Positions 1 to 8,387 are shown, counted from the first letter of the stretch. The stretch is DNA of 64,000 nt from Acidimicrobiales bacterium (GCA_030039755.1 JASHUY010000074.1:1-64000), one strand, 5' to 3'. Program-made: numbers and translations. The notes: a model not told the origin generated them from the letters alone.

Positions 1-155
1 GCGTAGGTTCGAATGAGACCAGCCACCCGAGCCCAATCGTGCGGCCGGAGCTCGATCATCTCGAAGACCCCCCCAGCACCGAACGACTCGAGAAAGTCGG
101 CTTCGGTCTCGGGGCCGCTGTCTCGCTCGATGAAGTCGGTGTCGACGACGATCAA
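1..155 (-). pseudogene. VapC-type PIN-domain toxin fragment with apparent internal deletion
   Basis: Reading from a TTG codon at 155 gives LIVVDT, the usual first strand of a PIN-domain toxin with its first catalytic Asp. It then jumps directly to a stretch (DFIERDSGPETEADFLES and onward to ARVAGLIRTY) that in family members lies roughly 50 residues further in. The intervening helices, including the expected second acidic residue, are absent. The reading frame leaves the window at base 1, so the C-terminus is unseen. The TTG overlaps the stop of the upstream antitoxin reading frame as TTGA, the coupling expected of a vapBC pair. VapC proteins are Mg-dependent RNases. This copy is probably inactive. 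The family call rests on pattern recognition of a partial sequence. Confidence 0.5.
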
Positions 156-379
156 CCGGTTCGGCTCAGCTCGCTTTTGAGGATTTCCTCGTGACGCTCA
201 GAGAGGTCCCGAGTGGGCGGCTCCCACCCACGACGGCAGCGAGCGGGTCTTCGGCGCCGTCGGCACGTGGGACACCAGCACCTCGGCGGCGATCTCCTCG
301 GCGGACGTGCCCCGCTCGGCAGCCTCGGAGACCAGGCGCTCGACGGTCTCTTCGGAACCACCACCCGGAGCTCGGTCAC
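152..379 (-). pseudogene. VapB-type antitoxin disrupted by two frameshifts
   Basis: Three segments of a typical 75-residue antitoxin can be read, but not in one frame. A GTG start at 379 gives VTELRVVVP. A one-base loss near 352/353 then moves the helix EETVERLVSEAAERGTSAEE and the segment up to SWVGAAHSG into another frame. A second shift of opposite sense near 210 returns to the first frame for RDLSERHEEILKSELSRTG and a stop at 152. The layout (DNA-binding strand, helix, then a toxin-wrapping tail ending in LSER-EEIL) fits VapB or related antitoxins. The total length is a whole number of codons, so the two lesions compensate. This is either a decayed module or two sequence errors. Confidence 0.5.
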
Positions 380-441
380 CCCCCAAACGAACCTGGTGGG
401 GCGTCCGGTCCCGAGCTGGACTCCTACACGGCCCTCGTCGC

Positions 442-1917
442 TCAGGCCGGCGGGCCGACGACGGTGACCACGGTTCCGATCGGCGTCGAGGGCCACACCC
501 TGCCGGCTGTGTAGATCGGCATCTCCACGCAGCCGTTGGACTGCGGGAAGCCGTACGAAGCCCTCGGATACCCGTGCAGAGCCTCCCCCCCGTCGAAATA
601 GCTCGCCCAGGGAACTGTCACGTCGTAACTCGTCCCTGTGACGTCGGTTCCCCGCATGTTGGAGACCTGCACGTGCGAGAAGACCTCGAACGTGCCGTCT
701 GTCGTTGTCGCGCCCGGCACACCGGTGTTGCACGGCACGTCGGCGAAGGTGAGCACGCCGTTCACCCAGACTGTGAGGTGCTCAGGAAGGTTCTTTGTGA
801 CGAGGACGTACGTCACCGGTTCGCCGTCTCGCTTCCCGGCGGCGGCGTCGGCCAGGAGGGAGGACCACACGGCTGGGCCGGCGGCCCCGTCGGCGTCGAC
901 GTCGAGTCCGTTCTGTGTCTCGAACGCCATGATCGCCGCGTCGGTGAGGGCGGAGGCTCGCGCGGGTGACCACAGGCTCGTGTACTGCGCGGGAAAGCCG
1001 CTGTCGCGCCAGAGGAACGTTCCCGGCTGTGGCAGGGCCATCTCGGACGGCTCCGGCGTGGGCCCGGAGAACGCGAGGGGCAGGTAGCCGAGCGTCGCGA
1101 GGAGCTGCTGGAGCCGGAGCACGCTGCCAGGTGCGATCGTGAACGACGCCGCGACGGGCTTCGTCAGCACGGACCCGTTGCTCGCCCGGACGCCGGAGGA
1201 CCCGGAGGGGACCGTCACCGTGTACGTCGTGGACGGCACGAACGACGCGGCCGGGGTGAAGAGCATCTCGTACGTACCCACGAGCTGCCAGGTCCCCGCG
1301 ACCGCCGGGTGCAACGACGGCGCGGGCGAACCGAAGAGGAGCGGTTGCGAGAAGCTCACCGCGATCGTGGTGTTCGGAGCGACTCCCCCGGTGCCACCGA
1401 CGGGGACCACGGACGTGACGGTCTCGATGCGCGGAGGGTCGGGCGCGTGCCGGCCGTCGCCCGACCGCCGCGCCGGCCGGTGCGCGTGGGCGTGCGACGT
1501 CCAGGGGAGCGTGAACCCGATCGCGACCCCTGCGCAGACGAAGAGGACCAGGAGGGCGACCATCGCGCGCAGGGCCCGATTGGTCGCCCTCGGCTTGTCG
1601 GTGGATCCGGCGTCATGAGGGAGCGCGCCGACGGCATGAGGGAGCGCGCCGGCGTCGTCAGGAGGTGCGCCGGCGGCATGAGGGAGTTCGCCGGCGTCCG
1701 GGTCCCCCGTCGCGTCATCGACGGGTCCCGGGGCCTCACGGGTTCCCGGCGACTCCCCGACAGGCGGTGCAGAGGCGACCGTTCCCGCGCGTCGCGCTCG
1801 GCGGAGCACCGCCCGCGAGACGACCACGACCACGGCGCCCGAGAGCGCGAGACCGAGGAGCCCCTTCATCCGCCACCACGCTCTCTTGGCCGACGGCCCC
1901 GGTTCGCTGGTCACCAC
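442..1917 (-). CDS. L,D-transpeptidase (YkuD family) with Ig-like and peptidoglycan-binding regions
   Basis: A 491-residue membrane-anchored cell-wall enzyme. Order: a hydrophobic stretch near residues 19-38, a Pro/Gly/Ala-rich linker with a seven-residue repeat, a second clear membrane anchor near 116-137, a beta-rich Ig-like region (about 165-260), a peptidoglycan-binding-like helical segment (about 265-355), then the catalytic domain. The active site reads HGYPRASYGFPQSNGCVEMP, with His near 448 and the nucleophilic Cys near 463. The usual SHGC is SNGC here. Family members make 3-3 cross-links between peptidoglycan stems. The first hydrophobic stretch may be an artefact of a start chosen too far upstream. 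The gene stands alone between the antitoxin remnant and a crotonase-fold gene. Confidence 0.85.
   Translation of the reverse strand: MVTSEPGPSAKRAWWRMKGLLGLALSGAVVVVVSRAVLRRARRAGTVASAPPVGESPGTREAPGPVDDATGDPDAGELPHAAGAPPDDAGALPHAVGALPHDAGSTDKPRATNRALRAMVALLVLFVCAGVAIGFTLPWTSHAHAHRPARRSGDGRHAPDPPRIETVTSVVPVGGTGGVAPNTTIAVSFSQPLLFGSPAPSLHPAVAGTWQLVGTYEMLFTPAASFVPSTTYTVTVPSGSSGVRASNGSVLTKPVAASFTIAPGSVLRLQQLLATLGYLPLAFSGPTPEPSEMALPQPGTFLWRDSGFPAQYTSLWSPARASALTDAAIMAFETQNGLDVDADGAAGPAVWSSLLADAAAGKRDGEPVTYVLVTKNLPEHLTVWVNGVLTFADVPCNTGVPGATTTDGTFEVFSHVQVSNMRGTDVTGTSYDVTVPWASYFDGGEALHGYPRASYGFPQSNGCVEMPIYTAGRVWPSTPIGTVVTVVGPPA
1612..1695. repeat. Four 21-bp in-frame tandem repeats in the transpeptidase linker
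   Basis: Units start at 1612, 1633, 1654 and 1675. Units 1, 2 and 4 are close copies and unit 3 is more diverged. On the minus strand they encode seven-residue repeats of the AGALPHA type in the linker between the two hydrophobic segments. Because 21 is a multiple of three, copy number can change without breaking the frame. Confidence 0.85.
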
Positions 1918-2003
1918 CCGTCACCGCCCCTCTCCGCCCATCATGCCCCCAGCCGACGGGCGAGTGAACGTCGCCTCCACGACAGGAGCGGCGTACCCTC
2001 CCG

Positions 2004-2897
2004 TCACGGGCGTGACGGCCGCCCCTTGCGCGGGACGCTTCGGGGACCTCCGGGCTCGGGGATGAACGGCGTGTCGCGCAGCTCGAGCGACGCCCTCAGG
2101 CCCCGTTGCGCCCGCACCCGGTTCAGCCCCTCGAGGTCGGGGGAGTCCGTCGAGCCCGAATGCAGGACCACCGAGACGAGCCCCGCCGTCTCGAGCGCGT
2201 TGCGCAGGCCCATCGCCTCGAGGCCGAGGGTCGTGATCATCTTGTTGAGCCGGACGGAGTCACGCGGCACGAGCGCGATCCGTCGGGCGAGCGCAGAGGC
2301 GCGCTCGAGGAGCTCGTCGTGAGGGACGACCTCGTTCACGACCCCCATCCGCAGCGCCTCCTGGGCGTCGAAATGGTCGCCCGTGAGCGCGTAGCGATGC
2401 GCGTTCTTCCACCCGACCAGCGCAGCGAGGAGGAACGTCGAGTTCTGGTTCTCCCGCACCTCTGGCTGGCCGAAGACGGCACGGTCCGAGGCGATGGTGA
2501 TGTCCGAGCAGAGCGCGTACCACAGGCCTCCGCCGAGGCACCACCCGTTCACTGCGGCGATCACCGGCAGCTCGAGTCGCATCAACGACAGGTGCCGCGA
2601 CGCTGCCGTGGTGTCCGCGTTCCACCATCGCATGACGACGTCGCGAACCGTGCGCTGTTCCCGGCTGACCGCATCGTCCTCGGACAGGTCGTAGCCCGCG
2701 CTGAACGCGTTGCCGGACCCGGTGAGCACGACGGCGCGGATCGTGGGGTCCTCGACGGCGAGCCGCAGCGCGGTATGGAGCTCGCGCTCCACCTCGGCGT
2801 TGAGCGCGTTCATCTGCTCCGGACGATCGAACGCGAGGACGAGCACGCCGTCTTCGGCGGCCCACGAAAGCGTGTCGAAACGGGGGATCTTGGCCAT
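2004..2897 (-). CDS. Enoyl-CoA hydratase/isomerase (crotonase) family protein
   Basis: A 297-residue crotonase-fold protein. The N-terminal strand LVLAFDRPEQMNALN, the first oxyanion-hole loop (NAFSAGYDLSEDD, about 64-76) and the second (GWCLGGGLWYALCSDITIAS, about 118-137) are intact. The FGQPEV segment keeps one of the two catalytic glutamates of true hydratases. The other, which follows the GGG turn as GGGCE in hydratases, is replaced by Trp (GGGLW). An isomerase-like, hydrolase-like or other acyl-CoA chemistry is therefore more likely than classical hydration. The C-terminal tail after about residue 275 is low-complexity. It is divergent from the acyl-CoA synthetase across a 333-bp gap, so the two may act on related CoA thioesters. 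Confidence 0.85.
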   Translation of the reverse strand: MAKIPRFDTLSWAAEDGVLVLAFDRPEQMNALNAEVERELHTALRLAVEDPTIRAVVLTGSGNAFSAGYDLSEDDAVSREQRTVRDVVMRWWNADTTAASRHLSLMRLELPVIAAVNGWCLGGGLWYALCSDITIASDRAVFGQPEVRENQNSTFLLAALVGWKNAHRYALTGDHFDAQEALRMGVVNEVVPHDELLERASALARRIALVPRDSVRLNKMITTLGLEAMGLRNALETAGLVSVVLHSGSTDSPDLEGLNRVRAQRGLRASLELRDTPFIPEPGGPRSVPRKGRPSRP

Positions 2898-3230
2898 TGT
2901 CCGGCGCCGGTCCTTTCGTCTGTGACCACTCGCGCTGCTCTCGAGTCTCCACGGCGCGGTCGTCGACGCCCGCTGGACCTGGCGCCGAGGTTATCCCGGC
3001 GTCGTGGCGATCCAAGAGTGGCGTTCGTACCCGGCTGCGGAGAACCGTCCGCCCCCTCGTCCGTCTCGCGTCCGTGACCCGTCAGTCACTTGTCCGTCAC
3101 GCCGCACGACCCCTACTCTTCCCATGACCTTCCGGCACCCGCTCCCCCGCTCTTCCCGCGACCTTCCGGCACCGGCTCACGGGAACGGAGAGTGGGACGA
3201 TGCGATGGTCCGCCCCGACGAAAGGCTTCG
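2898..3230. other. Divergent intergenic region, 333 bp
   Basis: Separates the crotonase gene (leftward) from the acyl-CoA synthetase (rightward) and should hold both promoters. It contains a dyad at 3074-3089 and two copies of a 14-base direct repeat (GACCTTCCGGCACC at 3126 and 3160). No convincing small gene is visible. Confidence 0.6.
3074..3089. promoter_or_regulatory. Candidate operator dyad
   Basis: GTGAC-CCGTCA-GTCAC has perfect 5-bp arms with a 6-bp spacer in the divergent promoter region. Dyads of this size fit TetR- or GntR-type regulators of fatty-acid genes, but no regulator gene is adjacent. The assignment is inference. Confidence 0.3.
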
Positions 3231-5345
3231 ATGACGTTGGCAGAGCCGCCCACGGCCGACCGGTTGACCGCGGTGATGAGCCCGCGGCACGTCGCCGTGC
3301 TCGGCGCCTCGAGCAAGCGCCGCACCCTCGGCAACCAGGTCCTGCGGAACCTCGCCCAGGAGGGGTACCCAGGGTCCGTCCTGGCCGTGAGCGCGCGTGC
3401 CGACCTCGTCGAGGGATATCCGGCCGTCCCCACGATCGAGGACCTGCCGGGCGGGCTCGACGTCGCGATGGTCTGCATCCCCGCTCCGTCACTGCCTACA
3501 GTCCTCCGGCGGCTGGACGCCACGGGATGCCACGCCGCGGTCGTGCCGACCGCCGGGTTCGGCCCCGGGCAGCTCCAGGAGCTGCAGGACGCCTGCGACG
3601 CGATCGCGATGACCGTCACCGGCCCCAACTGCCTCGGCGTCCTGAGCCTCGCGGGCGCCGCACCGCTGTGGACCGCGCGCTACCGCCGGACCGTGCCGCA
3701 CGGCGGCGTCAGCATCGTCGCCCAGTCCGGCTCGGCCGCGATCTCGATCATGAGCTCGCCCGGGCTCGCTTTCGCTCGGATCGTCTCGAGCGGGAGCGAG
3801 CTCGAGGTGACCTCCGCCCACTACGTCGAGTGGTTGGCCGCCGATCCCGAGACGACGTGCATCGGGCTGATCGTGGAGTCCATCAGGTCCCCGGTCGCCT
3901 TCGAGGCGGCCGCCGCCCGTGCCGAGCAGGCCGGAAAGCCGCTCGTCGCGCTCAAGGTCGGCCGCTCCAAGATCGGGGCGCGCGCCGCGCAGGCCCATAC
4001 CGGCGCCCTCGTGAGCGACTACGACGCCTACGTCGCCTACTTCGCGCGGCTCGGCGTCGCGACCGTGCTCGACTACGACGAGATGGTCGCGACCCTCCAG
4101 TGCTTCTCGAACCGGAGGCTGCCGAAGGCTCGCGGGGATCGTGTCGGGATCGTCGGGATCTCGGGGGGACAGACGGCGCTCGCCTGCGACCTCGCCGTCG
4201 AGTCGGGCCTGCAGCTGGCGGACTTCGCGCCGGGCACCGTCCGGCGCGTCGAGGCGGCGCTGCCCGGTGCGCCTGGATGGAACCCGGTCGACATCGGATC
4301 CAGCATCGACTTCGAACGACGCAAACCGCGCCAGGCGCTCACGGCCGTCGTCGACGACGCGCAGGTCGACTCCGTGCTCGTCATCCAGGACGCACAGGGC
4401 ACCATCCCGCTCACACCCGAGCACACATACCTCACACACGTGCGATCCGTGGAGGCTGTGAGCCGCGACAGCGACAAGCCGATCGTGATGGCGTCGAGCT
4501 CGAGCAGCGACACCCACCCGATGATCGAAGAGCTCGTCCAAGGCTCGGCCGTCCCGCTCGTCCGGGGCCTGCGCCCGGCGCTCGTGGCCCTGCGGAACCT
4601 CGCGGTGAAGGCGGCGCCGGCCGTTTCCGGCCCACGCGCCGCGCTCCCGGCGGATCTCGTGTCGCAGGTGGCTCGCTCGGGCGGGCCCCTCCGCCACGCC
4701 CTCGTGAGGTCGCTGCTCGAGCGCTACGACATCCCCTTCGTGCGCGCCGCGTTGGCGACGGACAGGGCCGAGGCGCTGGCTCTCGCCGACCAGATCGGGT
4801 TCCCGCTCGTCGTGAAGGTCGCCTCACCCGACGTCCCGCACCGGCTGGAGGTGGGCGCCGTCGTGACCGGCGTACAAGACGCCGCGTCGTTCGAGAAGGC
4901 GATCGAGCTGATCGACGAACGCGTAGCCGACGCCGTTCCCCACGCGCGCATCGAGGGGTACGAGGTCCAAGAGCAGGTTGCCGACGCCGTCGAGGCCATC
5001 GTGGGCTTCTCCTCGGCGCCTCCCTTCGGGCCGATGATGGTCGTCGGCTCGGGCGGCTCCTTCGTGGAGCTGGTCGCCGATCGGGCGACCGACCTCGCGC
5101 CGCTCTCGCTCGAGCGGTCCGGGCAGCTGATCGCCGGGACCGCCCTCGGCGAGCTGCTCGGCGGCTACCGCGGGAAGTTCCCGGCCACCGCGACGGACGG
5201 GCTCGCCGCGGTGCTGCACCGGTTCTCACGGCTCGCCGACGACTGGCGCGAGCTGCTCGTCGAAGGCGACCTGAACCCGGTGCTCGTCGAGATCGGATCG
5301 GGACGTGCCGTCGCGGTGGACGCGCTGCTCGTCTCCGCACCGTGA
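3231..5345 (+). CDS. NDP-forming acyl-CoA synthetase (acetate--CoA ligase, ADP-forming type), fused subunits
   Basis: A 704-residue protein that interconverts acyl-CoA plus ADP and phosphate with free acid plus CoA and ATP. Order: CoA-binding Rossmann domain (VAVLGASSKRRTLGNQV near the N-terminus), succinyl-CoA-ligase-like domain (about 155-450), and a C-terminal ATP-grasp domain (about 490-704). The phosphorylatable His lies in KIGARAAQAHTGALVSD, and the ATP-grasp swinging-loop region contains SPDVPHR. The ATG at 3231 is preferred because GAAAGG lies just upstream and homology to the CoA-binding domain starts shortly after. Longer in-frame starts lack support. It could assimilate or release short or branched acids. 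The substrate cannot be read from the sequence. Confidence 0.9.
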   Translation: MTLAEPPTADRLTAVMSPRHVAVLGASSKRRTLGNQVLRNLAQEGYPGSVLAVSARADLVEGYPAVPTIEDLPGGLDVAMVCIPAPSLPTVLRRLDATGCHAAVVPTAGFGPGQLQELQDACDAIAMTVTGPNCLGVLSLAGAAPLWTARYRRTVPHGGVSIVAQSGSAAISIMSSPGLAFARIVSSGSELEVTSAHYVEWLAADPETTCIGLIVESIRSPVAFEAAAARAEQAGKPLVALKVGRSKIGARAAQAHTGALVSDYDAYVAYFARLGVATVLDYDEMVATLQCFSNRRLPKARGDRVGIVGISGGQTALACDLAVESGLQLADFAPGTVRRVEAALPGAPGWNPVDIGSSIDFERRKPRQALTAVVDDAQVDSVLVIQDAQGTIPLTPEHTYLTHVRSVEAVSRDSDKPIVMASSSSSDTHPMIEELVQGSAVPLVRGLRPALVALRNLAVKAAPAVSGPRAALPADLVSQVARSGGPLRHALVRSLLERYDIPFVRAALATDRAEALALADQIGFPLVVKVASPDVPHRLEVGAVVTGVQDAASFEKAIELIDERVADAVPHARIEGYEVQEQVADAVEAIVGFSSAPPFGPMMVVGSGGSFVELVADRATDLAPLSLERSGQLIAGTALGELLGGYRGKFPATATDGLAAVLHRFSRLADDWRELLVEGDLNPVLVEIGSGRAVAVDALLVSAP

Positions 5346-5418
5346 GCCAGGCTGTGAGCCAGGGCCGTGAGCCAGGGCCGTGAGCCCAGACCGCGGGCCA
5401 GGGCCGTGAGCCAGGGCC
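5342..5418. repeat. Tandem repeat of a 13-bp unit at a convergent gene junction
   Basis: Six copies of GTGAGCCAGGGCC-like units starting at 5342, 5354, 5367, 5380, 5393 and 5406. The first is 12 bp and units 4 and 5 are diverged. The first unit contains the TGA stop of the acyl-CoA synthetase, and the array ends 6 bases before the stop codon of the convergent permease gene. It fills almost the whole junction and leaves no room for a conventional terminator. Confidence 0.9.
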
Positions 5419-5423
5419 GGGGC

Positions 5424-6341
5424 TCAGCGCTCCTGGAGCCGGGGGTCCAGGATGTTCCGGAGGGCGTCGCCGAGCAGGTTGAACCCGATCACCGTGATCA
5501 CGACCATGATCCCGGCCGGGTAGATCTCCCACCAGTAGCCGTTGAACATGTTGTTGAGCCCTGTCGAGAGCATCCCTCCCCACGAAGCGGTCGGCGGCGG
5601 CAGCCCGAATCCGAGGAACGAGAGGTAGGCGAGCAGCAGCACCGCTGTGGCGACCTGGAAGGTCGCGTTCACCACGATGACGCCGATGGCGTTCGGGACG
5701 ATGTGGCGGCGGAGCATCCAGTCCTTGCGGGCGCCGAAGCCGCGCGACGCCTCGACGAACGAGAGCGTGCGGATGGCGAGGCTCTCGCCGCGCACGAGGC
5801 GCGCGGGCACGAGCCAGGAGATCACCGCGATCACCCCGATGAGGGTCCAGACGTCCGGCTTCACGGCCGTGGCGAGGAAGATGACGATGAACAGACCGGG
5901 GATGCCGAGGAGGACGTCGACCGCCCGCATCATGACGGAGTCGAGCGCTCCGCCCGTGAGGGCCGCGAGCGAGCCCCAGATCGCCCCGACGGTCGTCGCG
6001 AGGAGTGCGACCGCGAGCGCGATCTCCATCGTGGACTGCCCGCCGGCCATCAGGCGGCCGACGATGTCGTAACCCAGGTCGTCGGTGCCGAGCAGGTGCT
6101 GCGAGCTCGGGGCCAGGTTGGCGATCACGACGTTGGTGTGGACCTGGTCGGTGCGGTAGACGAGCGGACCGACGAACGAGAAGAGCAGCACGAAGACGAC
6201 GAGCGTGAGTCCGATCAGGGCCGACTTGTCCGCCCGGACCTCCGCAGCGATCCGCCTCACGAGGCCGCCGCCACTCGGTGGCAGGAGATCCGCCACGACC
6301 ACGTCGCCACCGAGGACCTTGGAGACGGCTGCGTCAGTCAT
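5424..6341 (-). CDS. Peptide/nickel-type ABC transporter permease (DppC/OppC-like)
   Basis: A 305-residue inner-membrane permease with a cytoplasmic N-terminus, one membrane segment near residues 36-58, a periplasmic insert (VYRTDQVHTNVVIANL), and a five-helix transport core. The ATPase-docking EAA loop is EASRGFGARKDWMLRRHIVPN. The insert followed by HLLGTDDLGYDIVGRLM is typical of the DppC branch. The start ATG overlaps the end of the DppB-like gene by 8 bp, so the two are translationally coupled. Substrate specificity is set by the binding protein upstream. The gene ends next to a tandem repeat array shared with the convergent synthetase gene. Confidence 0.9.
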   Translation of the reverse strand: MTDAAVSKVLGGDVVVADLLPPSGGGLVRRIAAEVRADKSALIGLTLVVFVLLFSFVGPLVYRTDQVHTNVVIANLAPSSQHLLGTDDLGYDIVGRLMAGGQSTMEIALAVALLATTVGAIWGSLAALTGGALDSVMMRAVDVLLGIPGLFIVIFLATAVKPDVWTLIGVIAVISWLVPARLVRGESLAIRTLSFVEASRGFGARKDWMLRRHIVPNAIGVIVVNATFQVATAVLLLAYLSFLGFGLPPPTASWGGMLSTGLNNMFNGYWWEIYPAGIMVVITVIGFNLLGDALRNILDPRLQER

Positions 6342-7275
6342 AGCGGATGCGCGGGTCGAGTACGGCGTAGCCGATGTCGGCCATCAGGTTGCCGACGACG
6401 ACCGCGACGCCCACGAGCACGATGATGCCGAGCTCGAGGGGGTAGTCGTCGGTGACGGCGGCGTTGTAGAACGTGAGGCCGGTGCCGGGGTAGTTGAAGA
6501 CGTACTCGACGACGACGCCCCACGTGAAGAGCGCGGGGAGGGACAGGCCGACGAGGGTGACGACGGCGGCGAGCGAGTTGCGCAGCGTGTGCCAGAGGAG
6601 CACCCGCAGGTTGGAGGCGCCCTTCGCCCGGGCGGTCCGGATGAAGTCGCAGGCAAGGGTGTCGATGGCGGACGATCGCATGTAGCGGCTGAACAGCGCA
6701 TAGGTCACGAGCGTCATCGTCGCGATCGGGAGGACGAGGGCCCTCGGGTCGCCGAGGCTTGTGCCCTGCGGCGCCTCGGCGGGGAAGATCGACCAGTTCA
6801 CCGCGAGCAGCTGGATGAGCAGCAGGCCGAGCCAGAACGAGGGCATCGAGTAGAGGAAGAACGAGACGGCCGTCGCGCCGTGGTCGAACAACGTCCCGCG
6901 CCGGTACGCCTGGGTGATGCCGAGCGGAATCGCGATCGCGATGGCGACGACGAGGCCGACACCGACCAGAAGAAGGTCGTGCGGAAGGTCTCTCGCCAGG
7001 ATGGAGTCCACCGACCGGTGCAGTTTGTAGGAGTAGCCGAGGTTGCCGTGGGCAAGCTGCCAGAGGAACTTCCAGTACTGGTCGGGCAGCGACTGGTTGA
7101 GCCCGTACTGCCGGACGAAGGCGTCGATGCTGAGCGAGTTCGCCCTGGGCCCGAGCATCGCCCGCGCCAGCGTCGTCCCGCTCGCGATCGCGTGCTGGAG
7201 CAGGAAGGTCACGAGCGTGATCCCGAGCACGACGATGATCGCGTGGTAGAGGCGGCGGGACACGTAGGCCAGCAT
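6334..7275 (-). CDS. Peptide/nickel-type ABC transporter permease (DppB/OppB-like)
   Basis: A 313-residue permease that opens with YVSRRLYHAIIVVLGITLVTFLL, the canonical first helix of DppB proteins. A long periplasmic loop (RANSLSIDAFVRQYGLNQSL) and five further helices follow, with the EAA loop at IRTARAKGASNLRVLLWHTL. The methionine at 7275 is chosen because the 15 residues upstream are not conserved in character. The C-terminus ends DPRIRYD, as is common in the family. It pairs with the overlapping DppC-like gene. The two should form the channel for the solute-binding protein encoded at the head of the operon. No dppD or dppF ATPase gene follows. Confidence 0.9.
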   Translation of the reverse strand: MLAYVSRRLYHAIIVVLGITLVTFLLQHAIASGTTLARAMLGPRANSLSIDAFVRQYGLNQSLPDQYWKFLWQLAHGNLGYSYKLHRSVDSILARDLPHDLLLVGVGLVVAIAIAIPLGITQAYRRGTLFDHGATAVSFFLYSMPSFWLGLLLIQLLAVNWSIFPAEAPQGTSLGDPRALVLPIATMTLVTYALFSRYMRSSAIDTLACDFIRTARAKGASNLRVLLWHTLRNSLAAVVTLVGLSLPALFTWGVVVEYVFNYPGTGLTFYNAAVTDDYPLELGIIVLVGVAVVVGNLMADIGYAVLDPRIRYD

Positions 7276-7411
7276 CAGGCGCTCACCGGCATGGCTCGGA
7301 CCGGCGTACCGGCGCAGCATACGGGACTGCGCCGGCCGGGAAGGAACAGTCTGGCCGCTGCGTTCCGTCGCGTCCCATCGACCCCGGAGGCTGCCGGGCC
7401 TTCACCGTCTC

Positions 7412-8299
7412 CTAGCTGGTCCCGAAGAAGCGCGCGGCGTTGTGGTACAGCCACTTCTCCTTGACGGCGTCCTTCAACGGAAGGGCGAGGTACTCCTCGA
7501 TCGCCTCCTCCATCGTCATCCCGAGCAGCGCCCAGGAGAGGCCCACCATGATCTTGTCCTGGAGCAACGTGTTGCCGAACTGCAGGAGCTGCTCCCAGCC
7601 GGAGCCCTTCGTCGCGAAGTGCCGGGGCCGGTGGGCCGCGGTGTCGGCGTAGAGGTTCGGATGGCGGCGGAGCAGGCCGACCATCTCGTTCACCCAGGGC
7701 CACCCGGCCAGACCCGCGATCATCTTCAGCTCCGGGAAGTCGATGGCGACGCGGTCGAGCTCGCGCGGGTGCCCGAGGTCGTAGGGCCGGTCGTTGGCAT
7801 AGGTCATGGCCGTGTAGATCCGCACCGGGACGCCCAGCTCGACGCACTTCGCGTAGAGCGGGTAGTAGCGCGCGTCGCTCGCCCGGACCTGGTCGTAGAG
7901 GGACGCGACGCTGAGCCCCCCGAAACCCTCCTCGCGCACGAGGCGCTCGAGCTCGCGCACCGCCCTCATGCCGTCGTACGCGCTCAGGTGCGCGAACCCG
8001 ATCACGCGCGAGGGGAACAGGCTGACCACCTCGCTCGTGATGGTGTTCGCGCCGGTGGAGAGCACGCACTTCACCACGTTCGCCTTGTCCATGAGACCGA
8101 CCATTTCGGTCGCGCGCTCGGCGATCGGCCTCGTGTCGGGCTCGTTCTCGGCGGTCCGCGAGGAGAAGATCGTGGCGTAGTTCTGAAAGCCGTAGCCGGC
8201 CGGCGCCGGCAGGCGGTCCGGGCCGGCCGGGCCGTTGGTCTCCACGTAGGGAGACGGCGTTCTCCCCGGTAGGTAACCCTCCAAATCGATCACCTGCAA
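7412..8299 (-). CDS. Amidohydrolase-related (TIM-barrel) protein lacking the usual metal ligands
   Basis: A 295-residue protein of the amidohydrolase-2 superfamily (ACMSD/gamma-resorcylate decarboxylase type), judged by IGFAHLSAYDG, a fold-typical EGFGGLSV strand, IDFPELKMIAGLAGWPWV, NLYADTAA and a C-terminal WLYHNAARFFG. Two metal-binding landmarks are absent. The N-terminal HxH is replaced by IDLEGYLP, and the His of the usual GHxG-like strand is replaced by GLAG. It may be metal-independent, use other ligands, or be non-catalytic. It lies between the binding-protein gene and the two permease genes of the same ABC operon, so its substrate is probably the transported compound or a product of it. 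Confidence 0.75.
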   Translation of the reverse strand: MQVIDLEGYLPGRTPSPYVETNGPAGPDRLPAPAGYGFQNYATIFSSRTAENEPDTRPIAERATEMVGLMDKANVVKCVLSTGANTITSEVVSLFPSRVIGFAHLSAYDGMRAVRELERLVREEGFGGLSVASLYDQVRASDARYYPLYAKCVELGVPVRIYTAMTYANDRPYDLGHPRELDRVAIDFPELKMIAGLAGWPWVNEMVGLLRRHPNLYADTAAHRPRHFATKGSGWEQLLQFGNTLLQDKIMVGLSWALLGMTMEEAIEEYLALPLKDAVKEKWLYHNAARFFGTS

Positions 8300-8387
8300 C
8301 GGGCGAACCTCCTCTCTCGATCGAAGGAGCCGGCCGGCGCCTACCGGACGGGCGGCGTGCGCCGTGTGGACGGAGAGGGCCCCGGCG

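Noticed and set aside
5342-5418. Tandem units as a CRISPR array
   Set aside because: Units are 13 bp and directly adjacent with no spacers. The same holds for the arrays at 37894 and 1612.
7276-7320. A 15-residue N-terminal extension of the DppB-like permease
   Set aside because: Not hydrophobic or conserved in character. The family's first helix begins directly after the methionine at 7275.
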